NCBI GenBank assembly: GCA_023101725.1
Contig: JALJCO010001098.1
Location: 1,302,001-1,366,000 of the forward strand
Reading direction: 5' to 3'
Length of the DNA stretch: 64,000 nucleotides
Source of the DNA: Atherinomorus stipes
Lineage: Eukaryota > Chordata > Actinopteri > Atheriniformes > Atherinidae
The notes under the pieces were generated by a model that was not told where the DNA came from, made no database searches, and saw only the letters and a list, made by a program, of their open reading frames with translations. Below, piece by piece: positions 23,951 to 35,843 of the stretch; the stretch's first letter is position 1; each line of letters begins with the position of its first letter. The translations under genes were made by a program, and so were the position numbers.

Positions 23951-24434
23951 TCTTTTAAAATCATGCACAATAAAAAAGAGACAGATTATGTCTTTGTTAT
24001 AACACAGTTTTCTATCATGTGACTGTTATGTCAAGCGAGAAGAGGCTGAATCAAACCAAAGATGGTCGCTCTATTTAAGAGTATTAAATCAGCATGATTT
24101 CATTGTCATGTCATACTAAAAACATATGACTCTGCTTTTAATAGAACAGATAAAGGAATCTATTTCTGTCTCAAACCTGCATCTTCATATGATTTGATTG
24201 GAATATACTTTGATACTAAATGGAAAACTGTTTCTGAATAAGCTCTGTGGGTTTGTAAGCTCCATAATGTTTATGAGTCAGAGGTACAGTACGCAGCTGA
24301 CATGCTGTCTGGAAAACAATCTTGTTTTTCCCAGTTAGATTTATTTCAGATTATTTTTATACACTTTTTTCCTGCATGGTTTTATTTTATCTCACTTTTA
24401 AAACACTTTGCTTCTCATGAATTTCTCACATACA
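23924..24434. other. Intergenic, nothing recognised
   Basis: AT-rich sequence with no recognised feature. Confidence 0.55.
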
Positions 24435-24679
24435 CTGCTCAAAAATAAATAAATAAAGGGAACACATCTCGGATCTGAATTAATGAAAAATTGCAGTTGA
24501 AAAAAAAAAAATTCAATATGTAGTATAGTGTGCTGCGAACAATGTAACATAAAAAGATCAATGTAAATCAAAATGATGGAGGTCTGGATTCAGAACCAGA
24601 CTCAGAATAAAAGTGGGAAACCACATTGCAGGCTGATCTAACGTCAGAGAAAGTTCCTCATGACAAGTATTGATGAGGC

Positions 24680-24913
24680 TCAGTAGTGTGTGCGGCCTCC
24701 ACGTGCCTGTAGGACCTCACTACAACGCCTGGGCATGCTTCTGATGAGGCGGCGGATGTTCTCCTGAGGGATCGCCTCCCAGACTTGGATTAAAGCATCA
24801 GTCAACTCCTGGACAGTCTGTGGTGGAACGTGGTGTTGGCGGATAGACCGAGACATGATGGGCCAGATGTGCTCCAGTGGATTCAGGTCTGGGGAACAGG
24901 CAGGCTGGTCCAT
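24680..24913 (-). pseudogene. Tc1 transposase, C-terminal remnant
   Basis: The 77-codon frame begins MDQPACSPDLNPLEHIW, the region with the third acidic residue (E) of the DDE catalytic triad in Tc1 transposases. It continues through QVWEAIPQENIRRLI to the usual short C-terminus. The DNA-binding domain and the first two Asp regions are absent, so it is inactive. Confidence 0.85.
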
Positions 24914-25150
24914 GCTGTAGCATCAATCCCATCATCAAATGCTGCAACAGTTCCGCTCTTATGACATGGGGACCAGCCGGTACATGTCTACTACATCTCT
25001 GAGGTAAAAGGCCGGAATGCAGGTCTGAATGCAAACGGTATAAAGGACAAAGTCCGCACTATTACTGCCTTCCAGAGCAAGTCTGAAAGGGGCGTCAGTG
25101 TTGCTTCCCAAATGTACCGGTTGATTTCACGAGTGTGAAATACTTTGAGT

Positions 25151-25569
25151 TAGGGATGGGCGATATTTTATTGTGTGTGATATATCGTCAAAGAAATTCC
25201 CCACAATAACAATTTGAATTTATCGTTTTTATCGTGAGATGACAATTTACCAGGTTGTGTTTTACTTTGGTTTTTTTAATAAGCAAAGTTAGTTTTGCTG
25301 TTTGCGTCGTTTGAATAAATGTGGCATTTGGTCTCTCATATTTCAGACTTGTTTGATTGGTGTCACTACAGTTTTGCAATACAGGTCTACTACTTGAACT
25401 TAATTGATGTAGTGGCTTCTGGTATTTTGTCGAGCTTTCAAGACAGAATTTAGTGACAGATTTATAATGCAAATTATTTTGCTGATAGCTTTTATCGTCA
25501 TTTATCGTTACCGTGATAAATAAGAGAAATTATCGTGATACATTTTTTAGTCCATATCGCCCATCCCTA
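25151..25569. mobile_element. hAT MITE nested in the Tc1 element
   Basis: It runs from TAGGGATGGGCGATAT to ATATCGCCCATCCCTA, a 16-bp perfect terminal inverted repeat. The 8-bp target duplication CTTTGAGT is exact at 25143-25150 and 25570-25577. At 419 bp with no transposase it is non-autonomous. Confidence 0.9.
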
Positions 25570-25696
25570 CTTTGAGTTACATTGTGTTGTTTAAGTGTTC
25601 CCTTTATTTTTTTTAACAGGGTGTTTAATAAAGGTGTACTTCCCCCCATGTTTATGAAGCTCATACCAAGTTCACCACAGGCTCTGCCACATGTCA

Positions 25697-26253
25697 TTAA
25701 AGGAGTAAAGCGCAAGCTCCAGCTTTTTTTTTAGAAGTTTGCCCCTCTGGCGACAAGTGGAAGTGACGTTAATGTCGCTCACACGCATGAGCTGCTTCGA
25801 CTGCGTTGGTCTCTGATTTAACCCTTATTAGAGTTAAAGTCACGATGTCTGCTGAAGTGATAAAGTTATAAATCTGCAAGTTGTTTACGGCTTGATCGTT
25901 GAGTAAACTGACGGACTGTATGCTAACGGTAACAACAGGCTAACGCTGGCTTGTAGATCAAATAAATAAATTCACAGGCTGAGACCACGATTACCTTATA
26001 AAATTACCGCATCATCTAAATTTAACAAGTTGACAAGAGTGTTTCTCTTCCCCGGGAACAGTCATATGGCTGTCATACTGCTACATTTCCATGCTAAAGA
26101 CTTAGCATTGCAATATTATGTATCCTTATTTCCATCATACATCACATTTACCTTGTTAGTAAGAAGAAAGCCAACTTTCAAGCAACTGTAAGAGCATGTA
26201 AAGGAAAGAAAAGAAAAGTATTTAACATTTAAACCTGTGCAATGCACCTTTAA
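25697..26253. mobile_element. TTAA-flanked MITE
   Basis: TTAA lies at 25697-25700 and 26250-26253. Inner ends are AGGAGTAAAGCGC and GCAATGCACCT, an imperfect inverted repeat. A short ATG frame (ATGTCTGCTGAAGTG, stopping after 8 codons) follows a GC-rich stretch. Confidence 0.6.
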
Positions 26254-26424
26254 CCATAACTTGCATGATCAGGAGGAAAACCACAAACATCTACATGACT
26301 ACATAGCTGCACTTTATTGTTTAAGTAATATTGTAGGTACTAACAGCAGTAAAAGTAATTTAATGAATGAGATATTTAAAGATGTTTTAAAAACATCTAT
26401 TTCACAGATCTCATCACTGTGGAT

Positions 26425-26605
26425 CTCCAGTTCAGCTGGTGTTAGATGTTTCCCTGCTTCAGCACACCTGATTCAAATTACAAATTACATGGATCCAGCA
26501 GCTTGCCAACTTCTGCACAATGACCCATTAATTTGAATCAGGTGCGTTGAAACATGAGAACATCTCAAACCTGCAGGAAAACCAGTGTTGCCCATCGAGC
26601 CTGCA
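26425..26605. mobile_element. Fragment of a fish hAT MITE ('TGATTCAAATTA / CTGCACAATGACC')
   Basis: It shares AGCACACCTGATTCAAAT, TTCTGCACAATGACCCATTA and TTTGAATCAGGTGCGTTG with stretches at 41030-41120 and in the hAT element at 49788-50577. It contains an inverted pair of the 'TGATTCAAAT' block. Confidence 0.5.
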
Positions 26606-27904
26606 AAGTCAAGCATCAGCCTGCATGGAGATTTAGGCTGCATGGTTGTATCATGGTTAAAGTCGTACCACCGTTTCCACCAGGCAGGAGTCATATGATT
26701 ATTTCAGAGTTTATCCACTTCCTTCTGGTCTCAGTAGCTAGGAACAGCTGCATGTAGGTTTTATTTAGAAAAACGGGTGTTTAGTTAAGAAAGTTTTTTT
26801 TTCTTTTTACCAGCATTAAACTTTGTTTAGATCTCATACAATTACAGATAAAATCATATGACCTACAGTCAGATATGGAGTCATTCTCTCCCTGCTTATT
26901 CCACCACTTAGCTTACTCAGCTATACTATGGTAGTTTGTAACATATCATTCAAAATTTTTATATTTCTTTACAAATTACATAGAACTGAGAAAATTTTCT
27001 CGATTGTACTTATTTAAAAGCAGAGACTGGGAAAAGTGAGCCTGCTGATGTTAAAAAAAAAGAAGCATCTCAGTGATGATGAAAGCCAACAATAGAGATG
27101 AAAATGAAAATATTAATAGAGCCAAATCAAAGCCAAAGGAAGGGTGTGCCCCATGCGGTATTTGGACCTACCAAGCCTGCACTTCAGGGCTGCTGATTTT
27201 TGTGATGCAGATTCAGAAGACACACAAATATCCACACAAACACACTCACACTGGGGAATATCTTGCATTTATCATCGACACAAAAGGTGTGAAATTCTTG
27301 CAACAGGTGCAATTTAGTCGACAAATGAAGGTGTTTCATGTAAAAGTTTGAGAATCGTTTAAAAAATTCAGTGAGTTACAGGCGGTAAAATGAAAAGTGT
27401 GACGACCCCGTCCCTTTTACTCCAGTTTTGTGTCACAAGCAGCAGAAAATCAACAGAAAAAAGTTTCCTCATGAGGAAACACCACAGTGAAGTTTTGCTT
27501 AAAAAGCAGTTATGATGCATGAAATGATCTTTGGTTGAACTGGATTTCTATTTAGTTTTTCAGTTTCATGTTTTCACGCTCTGTTCTGTTATCTTTTTCT
27601 GGCCTGCCTCGTTAGAAAAATGGTTTCAGGGTTTTCTTCAGGTTCTTTCTAAGCTTTCTTAGTTCTTATTAGGTTTCTTTTTCTAGAGTGCTCTTACTTC
27701 CTTAATCTGATCTGTGGTTCTGAGTCAGACTTCCCTAAGTCCAGGTTTCAGTGTTTCTGTATGATCTGTGTTTTATGTTTTCCTTTCATCCTGTTCTGGT
27801 TAATTTTATATTGTAGATACTTCCTTCCTGTTTTATTACAGCATGCGGAGGTAATCACCTTATCTATTCAGCTGCATTTGGTATAGATTCTCTCTGGTTT
27901 ATTA
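26606..27904. other. Intergenic, partly T-rich repeat-like
   Basis: No gene was found. The T-rich stretch 27540-27890 resembles 22775-22960 and 53430-53880 in composition and short shared words, probably an old retroposon part. Confidence 0.4.
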
Positions 27905-28205
27905 GGCTGGGAAAAAAATATCGATACACTGAAATATCATAATATTTTCATATGCAGATATGATATTGATATTTGAAAATGTGGTATTGATCTATTTCAC
28001 CAACAAAATCTCACAAGATTTTGTCGTTCAGTCACGAAATCTTGCGGGTTTACGTGAAATCTTGCGAGATTTCATCATTATCTTTCAAAATCTTACAAGA
28101 TTTTGTTAGTGAAATAGATCAATATAGCATTTTTACGTATCTATATGAAATCTGCACATGAAAATATCGCAATATTTCAGTGTATCGATATTTTTTCCCA
28201 GCCCT
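27905..28205. mobile_element. Free-standing palindromic MITE ('ATCGATACACTGAAATAT')
   Basis: The ends GCTGGGAAAAAAATATCGAT and ATCGATATTTTTTCCCAGC are inverted copies. The centre has repeated 'AAATCTTGCGAGATTT' motifs. This is the same palindrome found embedded in the hAT elements at 16.7 and 23.0 kb and free at 44459-44697. Confidence 0.75.
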
Positions 28206-28496
28206 ACGGTTTATATATTGGAGCTCTTTTACATTTTTGGAAGAACAGTAATTTGGATTACATGGAAATAATGACTTGAGAGTCTGCATTTGGATCATTT
28301 TAACCATGTACTGTGAAAAAAACCACGAACTTTAATCTGCTACTTTCAATGAGGAAATCTAGAAAGGCTAAAGTTGAGTAGTCAGTGTTGCATGGGTTTA
28401 CATAAAGATGAGTAAATCTTGTGTCCTCAGTTTGATGGAATCAAGAAGGCACAATAAGACTTGTCAAAGAAGGTATTTCTATCTCACTGGTGGGGT

Positions 28497-28974
28497 TTAA
28501 AGACACACAAGTGAACTTTAAGCAGTTTTCTCAGTGGCGTGCCTATCGGTGGCTAAACTAGCATCCATCTTGTATCATATCTGTACTGTGATTCACTCCA
28601 ACCAGTAAAAGACAGTCTTATCTTGACTCTTGTTCTGTCCCTTCCTCTCTTTCTTTTCCTCTCTTCCTCCAGTATTGTTTCCTTGTGTTTCTTTACCGAA
28701 TCCAACATGATGCACGTTCAAAACACCTGCGGTGTTCATATCTGGTTCATATCCGTTTGCTAATAAGTGACGCTGTGTGCCACCAGTCAGTTGGGCGTTG
28801 GGCGCAACGTCAGAGCCACGTCAGATGGGAATCTTACATACTGCTGTTTCTGAGCCCCAGGACGCCTGCGGGCAGTGACGGCTTGAAAATGCGCATAATG
28901 AATGTTGGTGTGCCATCAAAACAAGTCAGAAACACAGAGTTTTAAGGTCCAAAAGCTCTGTTGTTTGTCTTTAA
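28497..28974 (-). mobile_element. TTAA MITE family B, copy 3
   Basis: TTAA lies at 28497-28500 and 28971-28974. Ends are AGACACACAA and TTGTTTGTCT. On the - strand from about 28710 a frame of the same register as in copies 1 and 2 begins MLDSVKKHKETILEEER; it diverges after the LSFTGW motif. Confidence 0.78.
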
Positions 28975-28984
28975 ATTGTGTGTT

Positions 28985-29620
28985 GAATCCAAGGGGCAAA
29001 CTCTGCTGGAGAACAGTGAAGCTACTTCCTGTTTGCCCAAAAATTGTAGTTCTCTTTTCATCCACTAGGGGCTCCAAAAAAGAGCAAATCCCCATTGACT
29101 CCCATTTTAAAAAAGCCAACTTCACAGCAGAAATAAGAGTGTTTACAGCCTGGTTCAAAAAAACCATTTAAGTTTACCTTCATGTCAACTGTGAGGGGGG
29201 TGAATATTTTTTTATAACTCATCCGTTTAGATGTTATTTAATCTTGAAATTACACATAATTAGGGGTGGGTCCTTTTGAGAGACAGATGACAGATCGGGT
29301 GCTGGCTTTAGCCATGGAGGCTAATAGTTGGCAACCTGCTTCTTCAGGAAGGCCTCAGCCTGGGGAGAGTTGCAAACATGGGGTAAAAAATTTGGTTTTT
29401 TTCCTTTAAACCCCATTTGTTTTTCCTTTATTTGGTTGTGGTTTAGTTCCCCGCAGCTCAGAGCGGCCCTATCTTCGTCTATTTTAGTATTTTCCGGGAA
29501 TGACGACACACGCAACACGGCAAGATGGTGACAGTGGGAAACGCCCAACTGACTTCACTTTTAGCTCTTCAAATGTGACCAGATACATTTTTTTTTACAG
29601 TCTTTGGTTGAACCTCAAAA
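28985..29620. repeat. Dispersed repeat, copy 1
   Basis: It shares AGCAAATCCCCATTGACTCC (inverted) and GGGAATGACGACACACGC with the stretch 36350-36870. It contains ATG-led short frames of the form 'ATGGTGACAGTGGG'. The termini are not resolved. Confidence 0.5.
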
Positions 29621-29889
29621 GAAGAAAGGCCATCTTAAACATTAAATGGGTTCCTACAACTTGCTGAAAATAATGCTGCTCTTGACAGTCGGAATAATTA
29701 ATAACACCTCTCAGACAGGAACACGTGCACAAATCCCACTGTGCAGCAGCTGATTGTAACACATTCAAGACCTGCCCTTTGACTTTATAGGAAACCCTAC
29801 GGATGCCATGATGTAAAAGAAAATAGAGTTTTTATCAAACAGAAGATGCATTCAGAAAAGTTCCCAAATTTAGACAACTTATAAATTCA

Positions 29890-30085
29890 TATCGTTTCGT
29901 AGACACACTTAAGGGTCTCATTGAGATCAATGACTTTTTTTTGCATTCTTTTACAATAGAAATTGGTCACTTTGACCAAAAGATTGGTTAGAATGACCAA
30001 TCTTTTGGTTAAAACAACCAAAGGCTTGGTTGGACACATATACTGACCATATTGGTCACATTGAGCCAATCTGTTTTTAGGGTGT
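29890..30085. mobile_element. Small foldback element ('GGTCACTTTGACC')
   Basis: Repeated inverted blocks TTGGTCACTTTGACCAAAAG and GAATGACCAATCTTTTGGTT form a stem-rich structure. The outer limits are uncertain. Confidence 0.45.
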
Positions 30086-30684
30086 AACTTCCTGAGGTTT
30101 TATGAACAAAATTTTAGTAAATACAGATAAGGCCAAAACCAGAATAGTCACTGGGTTACGGTTTGATATCAACCCCAGAGCTCCCTGTATCCCATGCACA
30201 TAAACAAACTCACCACAAACTGAATGAAACAAGAAAGTAGCCGCTATAAGCCTGTTTAAAGCCTTGAATGAAACAAAACTCAACTCTGAAATAAAAAACA
30301 AATAAGACTTACGTTTCTGTAGTAGATGTTTAGTAGGTATAAAAGGCAATAAGGCCCTGCAGAATAAATCTGACCTACAGTACAGATTTACTCCAGTCTT
30401 GTGTCACAAGCAAGACACTTCCTGAAATTTATGAAACATTCCCTGAGCTTCCTCAAGAAGTCATCTGCTTTATCACTTCCCATAATCAGCCTCATTATTG
30501 TATTTCCAGTCCGCTCTGTCATTCAGGTGAACATCTACAGTAGGTGTCTATAATCCTCCACTTCTCTTCCCACAACAGAGGTTCTCCAGTATTTGTTTAA
30601 CCTGCTTTAAATAAATACATGAAACAGTTTATGGGACAGCTGTCGATTTTTTTTTAAAAAGGATTTTCAATATATTGTGATTAG

Positions 30685-31505
30685 TAATGTCCTGTCAAAG
30701 GTTGCCAGTTTCTATCTCCTATAAGAAAGGAAGCGTGTGTTGAAGAAAATGCATTATGGAGTCTTACAATATTTGAAAAAGGAAAGCTTTAAACAAAGAA
30801 TGTGCACATAATATTAAACCTTAGAGTCCTTGCAGCTGCTAAAGAGGAAAGAGAGACAGAAAGATCTGAATTAAAACAGTTAGTCATGACTGGTACATGA
30901 GCATGAGACAGGCCAAAGACAAAGGAGTTCATCTAGGATCCAGTGAGTGGTTTAAGGGGAAAAGTGTAGTTCACAGAATTTTGCAGTACCCATGTTTTGT
31001 TAAACGAAACACCACAAATTGTCTCTACTGCCATTTCCCCTCAGAATCAGTGTCAGGGGGGTGAAGTGAAAGCTGCTGTCATGCTAATCTGATCAAACTG
31101 CTGCACAAGCTCAGCAGAAAGGATATCACTGTAACTGCTAATGCCCTGTCAAAGGTTGCCAGTTTCCACTTCCTACAACAGAAGAAGCATGCATTGAAAA
31201 AAAATGCATCAAGGAGTCTCAAAATGTTTGACCAAGAAAGCTTTACACAAATAACATGCACATCATATTAAACCTTAGAACCATGCAGCTGCAAAAGAGG
31301 GAAGTGAGAGAGAAAAATCTAAATTGACACAAGTAGTCATGACTGGTACATAAACATGAAACAGGTCAAAGATAGAGGGGTTCATCATTTAAGATGAAGC
31401 GAGTGGTTTATGGGGGAAAAGTATAGATTACAAAATTGTGCAGTATGATTTGTTTGTCATGGTAATCTGATCAAACTGAGCCAATCTGATCAAACTGCTG
31501 CAGGA
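30685..31505. repeat. Local tandem duplication, two ~450-bp units
   Basis: Unit 1 (about 30685-31115) and unit 2 (about 31138-31505) share in order CCTGTCAAAGGTTGCCAGTT, AATATTAAACCTTAGA / CATATTAAACCTTAGA, AGTCATGACTGGTACAT, GAGTGGTTTA and TAATCTGATCAAACTGCTGC. The offset is about 450 bp at the start. Unit 2 ends with an extra copy of the CTGATCAAACTG block. No coding potential was found in either unit. Confidence 0.8.
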
Positions 31506-31963
31506 GCCAAGCAAGAACCACAAGTGGTACCAAGGTCCTGACACAGCTCTTTTTTAACATAACCTGACATAACAGCCCTACTGATCATTTTCTCTTTCAT
31601 GAACAGGAACTTTTGATTAATCAGAGATAGAAATAAATACTCAATGTGTGTGTGTGTGCACAAATACGAAAGACAAAAGAGCTGCATGTTTTCTTTAACC
31701 TCCACTATAGGAGTTAAAAGGTTTATTTAAACTTGTAAACTTTTACCTTGTTTTTCCTTTTATCTGTAGGACATGAATAAAACCAAACATTTCTAAAGAT
31801 TTCAGAAAGGTTCAGTCTGACTGACTGCAAAATCTGAGGAACCAGTGCTGACTTCTTGAAAGATGGAACTGGAGGACTAATTTCATGTTTTGTGGGGAAT
31901 TAAAGTGATGGGAAGCTTGCAAACCAAGAGGAGAAGTTAGTAAAAACTACGAGCAGAAGCTAT

Positions 31964-32764
31964 TTAAAGCAGAACTCAGTAACTTTTTCACCTCCATAAA
32001 TGCTTTTCAGAATCCCTGTGGGGCTAAACAAAGTGTTTCTGGAGTGATTTGATGTTTCCTAGCCTCCCCCGTCCCCCCAGTGTCTCTGGCCTGTAAGCGG
32101 CACTTGCAAGTCTGCCTGAGCAGACCCGACACAGATCATGCAACAACAGAAACTGCTGTACGGCACGCAAGTCCCCTGTCCACTGAACTGATTCCAGTGC
32201 TAGTTTGAGCCAGAACCAGACTAAAAACCGATTCTTTAGCTTCCCTCTACCTAAACACCGACTCCTGGCTCTCAAAACCAACTCTTTGCTGGACCAGAAT
32301 GAAGAACCGGTTCACGTAGCTTGTGCTGCCTGGGTGGAGCACCGAGCCTCACGGCCAAATAGGCTCAATAATCACTTGTCATGTCCACAAAAAGTAAATA
32401 AAAGTTTGTATTCTTACCTGCTACCCCGCCAACACCAGAGAAAAATATAATCCACGGCATATTTACCCGGAGGCACAGGACTCTGCTTTCAGCAGACGGA
32501 GACGAGCTGCTGCTACCAACGTAGCAAAGTAGCATCAACAAGCTAGTAAAAGCTTTGCTAATGTATTTACAGGAAGGCGACTGACTGAGTTGGCATGCAG
32601 TCACTTTCTCTAAGCCTGCAAAAAAGTTACACTGCAACAGAGGTAGATTCAGTTCACTTCCCTGCCCAGCTATAAAACCAAAGAAGATGTGAGTCTGCAG
32701 TCTGGACTTTGGTGACTGAAACCTGCTGAACAAATTTCACCAGAAAGGAACACAGTATCAACAC
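31964..32764. mobile_element. TTAA-type MITE, one end seen
   Basis: It begins TTAAAGCAGAACTCAGTAAC, a terminus I know from fish repeats, followed by GC-richer sequence. The matching right end was not found, so the right limit is approximate. Open frames within it lack any family signature. Confidence 0.4.
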
Positions 32765-33455
32765 CTTACTGAAGACTGATGCCATCCCAACTGCTGATAT
32801 AGACGATATTCTATGTACAAGCCAGCTTTTTGATCAGCCAGTGGGTTTATTTTTGTGATGCCCGCTCTTGTTTAAAAAAAAACAAACAAAAACAACCTTA
32901 AAAACAAAAAAATTTCAGCCCATTGTCTATTCAGGTTGTTCCCTGTCTGCCAGAGGAGAGTTATCAAGCAGACTGATGGAAAATGGCTGGAAAGATTTCT
33001 GTCTAGACGAAAAAGGTGCTCCACTGTTCAGCAGCATACGGGGGAAAGGTGGTCAGTTATCCATGGCTGACAATTTCTTGAGTGCCCTCCTTTCCACAAC
33101 AGTTACAAAACTGTTGCTATCTTATACAAAACCACAAAAAACCTATGTATCGGACAAGTGGATGATGTCCCTGCTACATGGTTTCTGGCCTCAGGCTGCT
33201 CTGAGAGCAGATTGTGCAGCAGAAACTGCTAAATACTGTAATAAAAAACACTTTTAAGCCTTCTACGCAACACAAAAAAGGGACTTCAGTCAGAGGCTTC
33301 TTCAGAAAGCCGCAGTAGACTGACAATGAGTGAAAAAGCAGCTAAGATTACAAGATCTACTGATCAAGAACACTTTCATTTTCATTTAATTTATTTCTTG
33401 TTTCAAGCACTTTATAAGTCAAACACCAATTCCTGCACAGAACAGAGTTCCTCCT
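32765..33455. other. Unrecognised stretch with a 129-codon open frame
   Basis: An open frame at 32868-33257 (+) starts in an A-rich tract and has no signature, no splice context and no neighbour that would support it. I do not call it a gene. Confidence 0.3.
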
Positions 33456-33459
33456 AAAT

Positions 33460-33950
33460 TAAAGGCAAAGTATGTAAGAATTATATACATCCAGTGGTAA
33501 AGATGAGTGTTTGGAAGAAAAGATGTTTTCTTTCAAATGACTTCATATTCCAAGCACTGCTGTGAATGTACGGTAGCCGTTAGTGGCCAAAATTCTCCCA
33601 GACATTAAGATGTTTTCATCTGTGAGTGGATCCAGTGGTCTCAGGTGTAGCTATGACTGTACTGTACTGATCCCAAACAGTGCTCTAGCTCCCATTAAAC
33701 AAAGCTGGTACGGCAGTTTTAAAGTTCAGAGGGTTCTCACTTCACTCACATTGTTTTGTCCATTCAGGGATACTGTAGTAAAATTGGCAGCACAAATAAG
33801 GCAGCCTCCATATGTGCACCACCCAGCAAGTAGATATAAATGACTCATTCTAAGAAAATAAACAAAACAGTGATATATATATATATTCATTTTTTCTGCC
33901 ATTGACCTTTGATTTTTTTTTACATTTTGTACTTTTATTGTCACAGAACA
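33460..33950 (+). mobile_element. TTAA MITE family A, uninterrupted copy
   Basis: It begins TTAAAGGCAAAGTATGTAAG and ends near TGCCATTGACCTTTG..TACTTTTA. It contains in direct order both halves that are rearranged at 84-1035. It serves as the reference for the order of that element. Confidence 0.65.
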
Positions 33951-33954
33951 CATG

Positions 33955-35203
33955 CAGGTGAAAAATAGAAAGAGCTCAATAAATTCATCAGTGCTTGAAA
34001 GGGAGTGGGAATCTCACCCCTTTCCCCATTGACAACTTAACTAATGTTAGTCACTCCTGTCTATTTCAGACAATACAGAGCTTAATTTTTATAATCCACT
34101 GATAGAACTTCTTAGCACAATTGAACCAATAAGTAGACAATTAAATTGAAAAGCTTATAGAAAGCAAGCAAGCTAGAAAAAAAAGATAAATATATATACT
34201 TTAAAAGATTACAGAAAATCTTTAAAAGCAACAAAGGGAATAATTAAAAAATGACCTGTGATGTTTGCATTGATATATGTAAAAAAACAACACTTCTTGG
34301 TCTGAAAAGTATCAAAAGTATAATTAAAGCAGGAATTATTACAGAATCGTTCTTAGTAACCTACAATCTCAAATCAGAAATATAGTTTCTGGTTGATAAC
34401 ATTCTCAGGTTAATCAGTTAATAATTTTTTCAGGTAAGAGTGACAGATGTCGCTTAAATGACTGCACAGAAGAGCTTGTCTGAGGATCAGAAAAATACTG
34501 CATCTGGATTGGTTACCTGCAGATGTTGGATGGAAGTGACGGCGCTGAGCTCGGCTGCTGCTGTCTCAGTGGTCAGAGGCAGAAATGAAGACTCATCCCT
34601 CCAGGTTCCAGTCACTGCGACTTCAAGTGGTTTTACTGCCAAAAACGTCACGTGTGTGTGTGTTCATGTTCGTACACACACACACATGCACACACATTTC
34701 TCTCTTATATCATGCGTCTGGTTTTGTCTTCCGTTCTGTGGGGCTGCTTCTCTTTTCCTCACAGACACATTCTTTTTCTCGCAGTTATCAATCACACCCA
34801 CACATGCACACACACACACACCACACACACACACAAACACACAATGTGGATGATTAACTTGCTAATCAGACTTCAGAGTTATTACTTTCCTCCTTATCCA
34901 ACTTTTCCACAGAGGTCAATGCTCCTGTTGTCTCTCATAACATCATTAATTAATACCAAACAACTTAAGTCTCTCTTTTCTTTTATGTTTTTTAAGAAAT
35001 TTCCTAAATATTAACAAGAAATATTTTAAAGTGTTTTTTAAACTTAAAGTAAAAGTATATTCATCAAAATCCCATTTTCAAACTTTTATGATCAATTTCT
35101 TTTTAAAGAAAATGCTTTTGTCCCATTCAGTGCTATGTAAATTTGCTTTCTAACATACCAAACCGAAACAAGGTTATAAAAAGGAAAAAAAAAAAGAGAG
35201 ACC
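33955..35203. other. Intergenic with CA-rich microsatellites
   Basis: CA/GT-rich simple sequence lies at about 34650-34700 and 34790-34845. Several overlapping open frames there are translations of the CA repeat. Nothing else is recognised. Confidence 0.6.
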
Positions 35204-35843
35204 TTAAAGGGACATTGTGTAACAATTGTATATCGCAAGCAACTCACTAGTACTTTTCATGTTGCGTTCGTGTGAAACCGGGCAGTTGGACGACAGCCGC
35301 TGCATGTAAAGGCATCAACAGCCTCTATGTGAAGACGTGGTCTGTCAGTCACAGTGACTTCAGTCCACATCTGATATGTTGTCATGGCGATGTCGTATTG
35401 TTTTCCCTGACCCATGTTTTACCGTCTTTCTCTCAGCTTCTGTGATTAAAATGACATCTGGTTTGTTAGTGACGGCCGTCTGCCCGACTGCACGTGAACC
35501 CAGCACCAGCATAGCGCTGGTTCCTCCTCACTGCATCCGCGGTGACTTTTCAAAAACATTACCTCAAATTGAGCTGACAACTCCGGTGTGTCCGGTGATT
35601 TTCTGTGGTTTCCTACTGTCAAGCTTCTACTGAACATAAAAACATGGCGACACGGCATGGTAGCTACCACCGAGCCGACCCGTTCGATGTATATATGAAT
35701 GATACGAACGGCAAATTCAGAGCTTGCAGGAGCACTTCAGTTTGTTGATGGTAGTGGCTGCTGAATAATGGAAAAACACTTTTGAACGAAATAATCAATT
35801 TTTGTGAATAGATAACAGGAGAACTTACACAATATCCCTTTAA
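35204..35843. mobile_element. TTAA-flanked MITE with ATG-led frame
   Basis: TTAA lies at 35204-35207 and 35840-35843. Inner ends AGGGACATTGTGTAA and TTACACAATATCCCT form a near-perfect inverted repeat. A 34-codon frame starting ATGGCGACACGG lies at 35644-35748. Confidence 0.78.
35644..35748 (+). pseudogene. 34-codon frame in TTAA MITE, possible captured first exon
   Basis: It starts MATRHGSYHRADPFDVYMND and stops after 34 codons, 91 bases before the element's TTAA end. The sense composition is unlike the AT-rich surroundings. I do not recognise the protein; capture from a host or transposon first exon is inferred. Confidence 0.25.

Larger units (their letters stand above)
24435..25626 (-). 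mobile_element. Decayed Tc1-like transposon
   Basis: The left end TACACTGCTCAAAAATAAAT and the right part GTGTTCCCTTTATTTTTT are the inverted ends of a fish Tc1 family. Only the 3' part of the transposase remains. The stretch 24965-25100 is the reverse of a repeat at 45836-45950, and a hAT MITE is inserted at 25151-25569. Confidence 0.75.

Noticed and set aside
32868..33257. 129-codon frame on the + strand
   Set aside because: No recognised motif; it starts in a poly-A tract. It could be an unrecognised repeat part; not enough for a gene call.
34458..35014. Three overlapping frames of 90-131 codons
   Set aside because: They are dominated by His-Thr repeats from a CA microsatellite.
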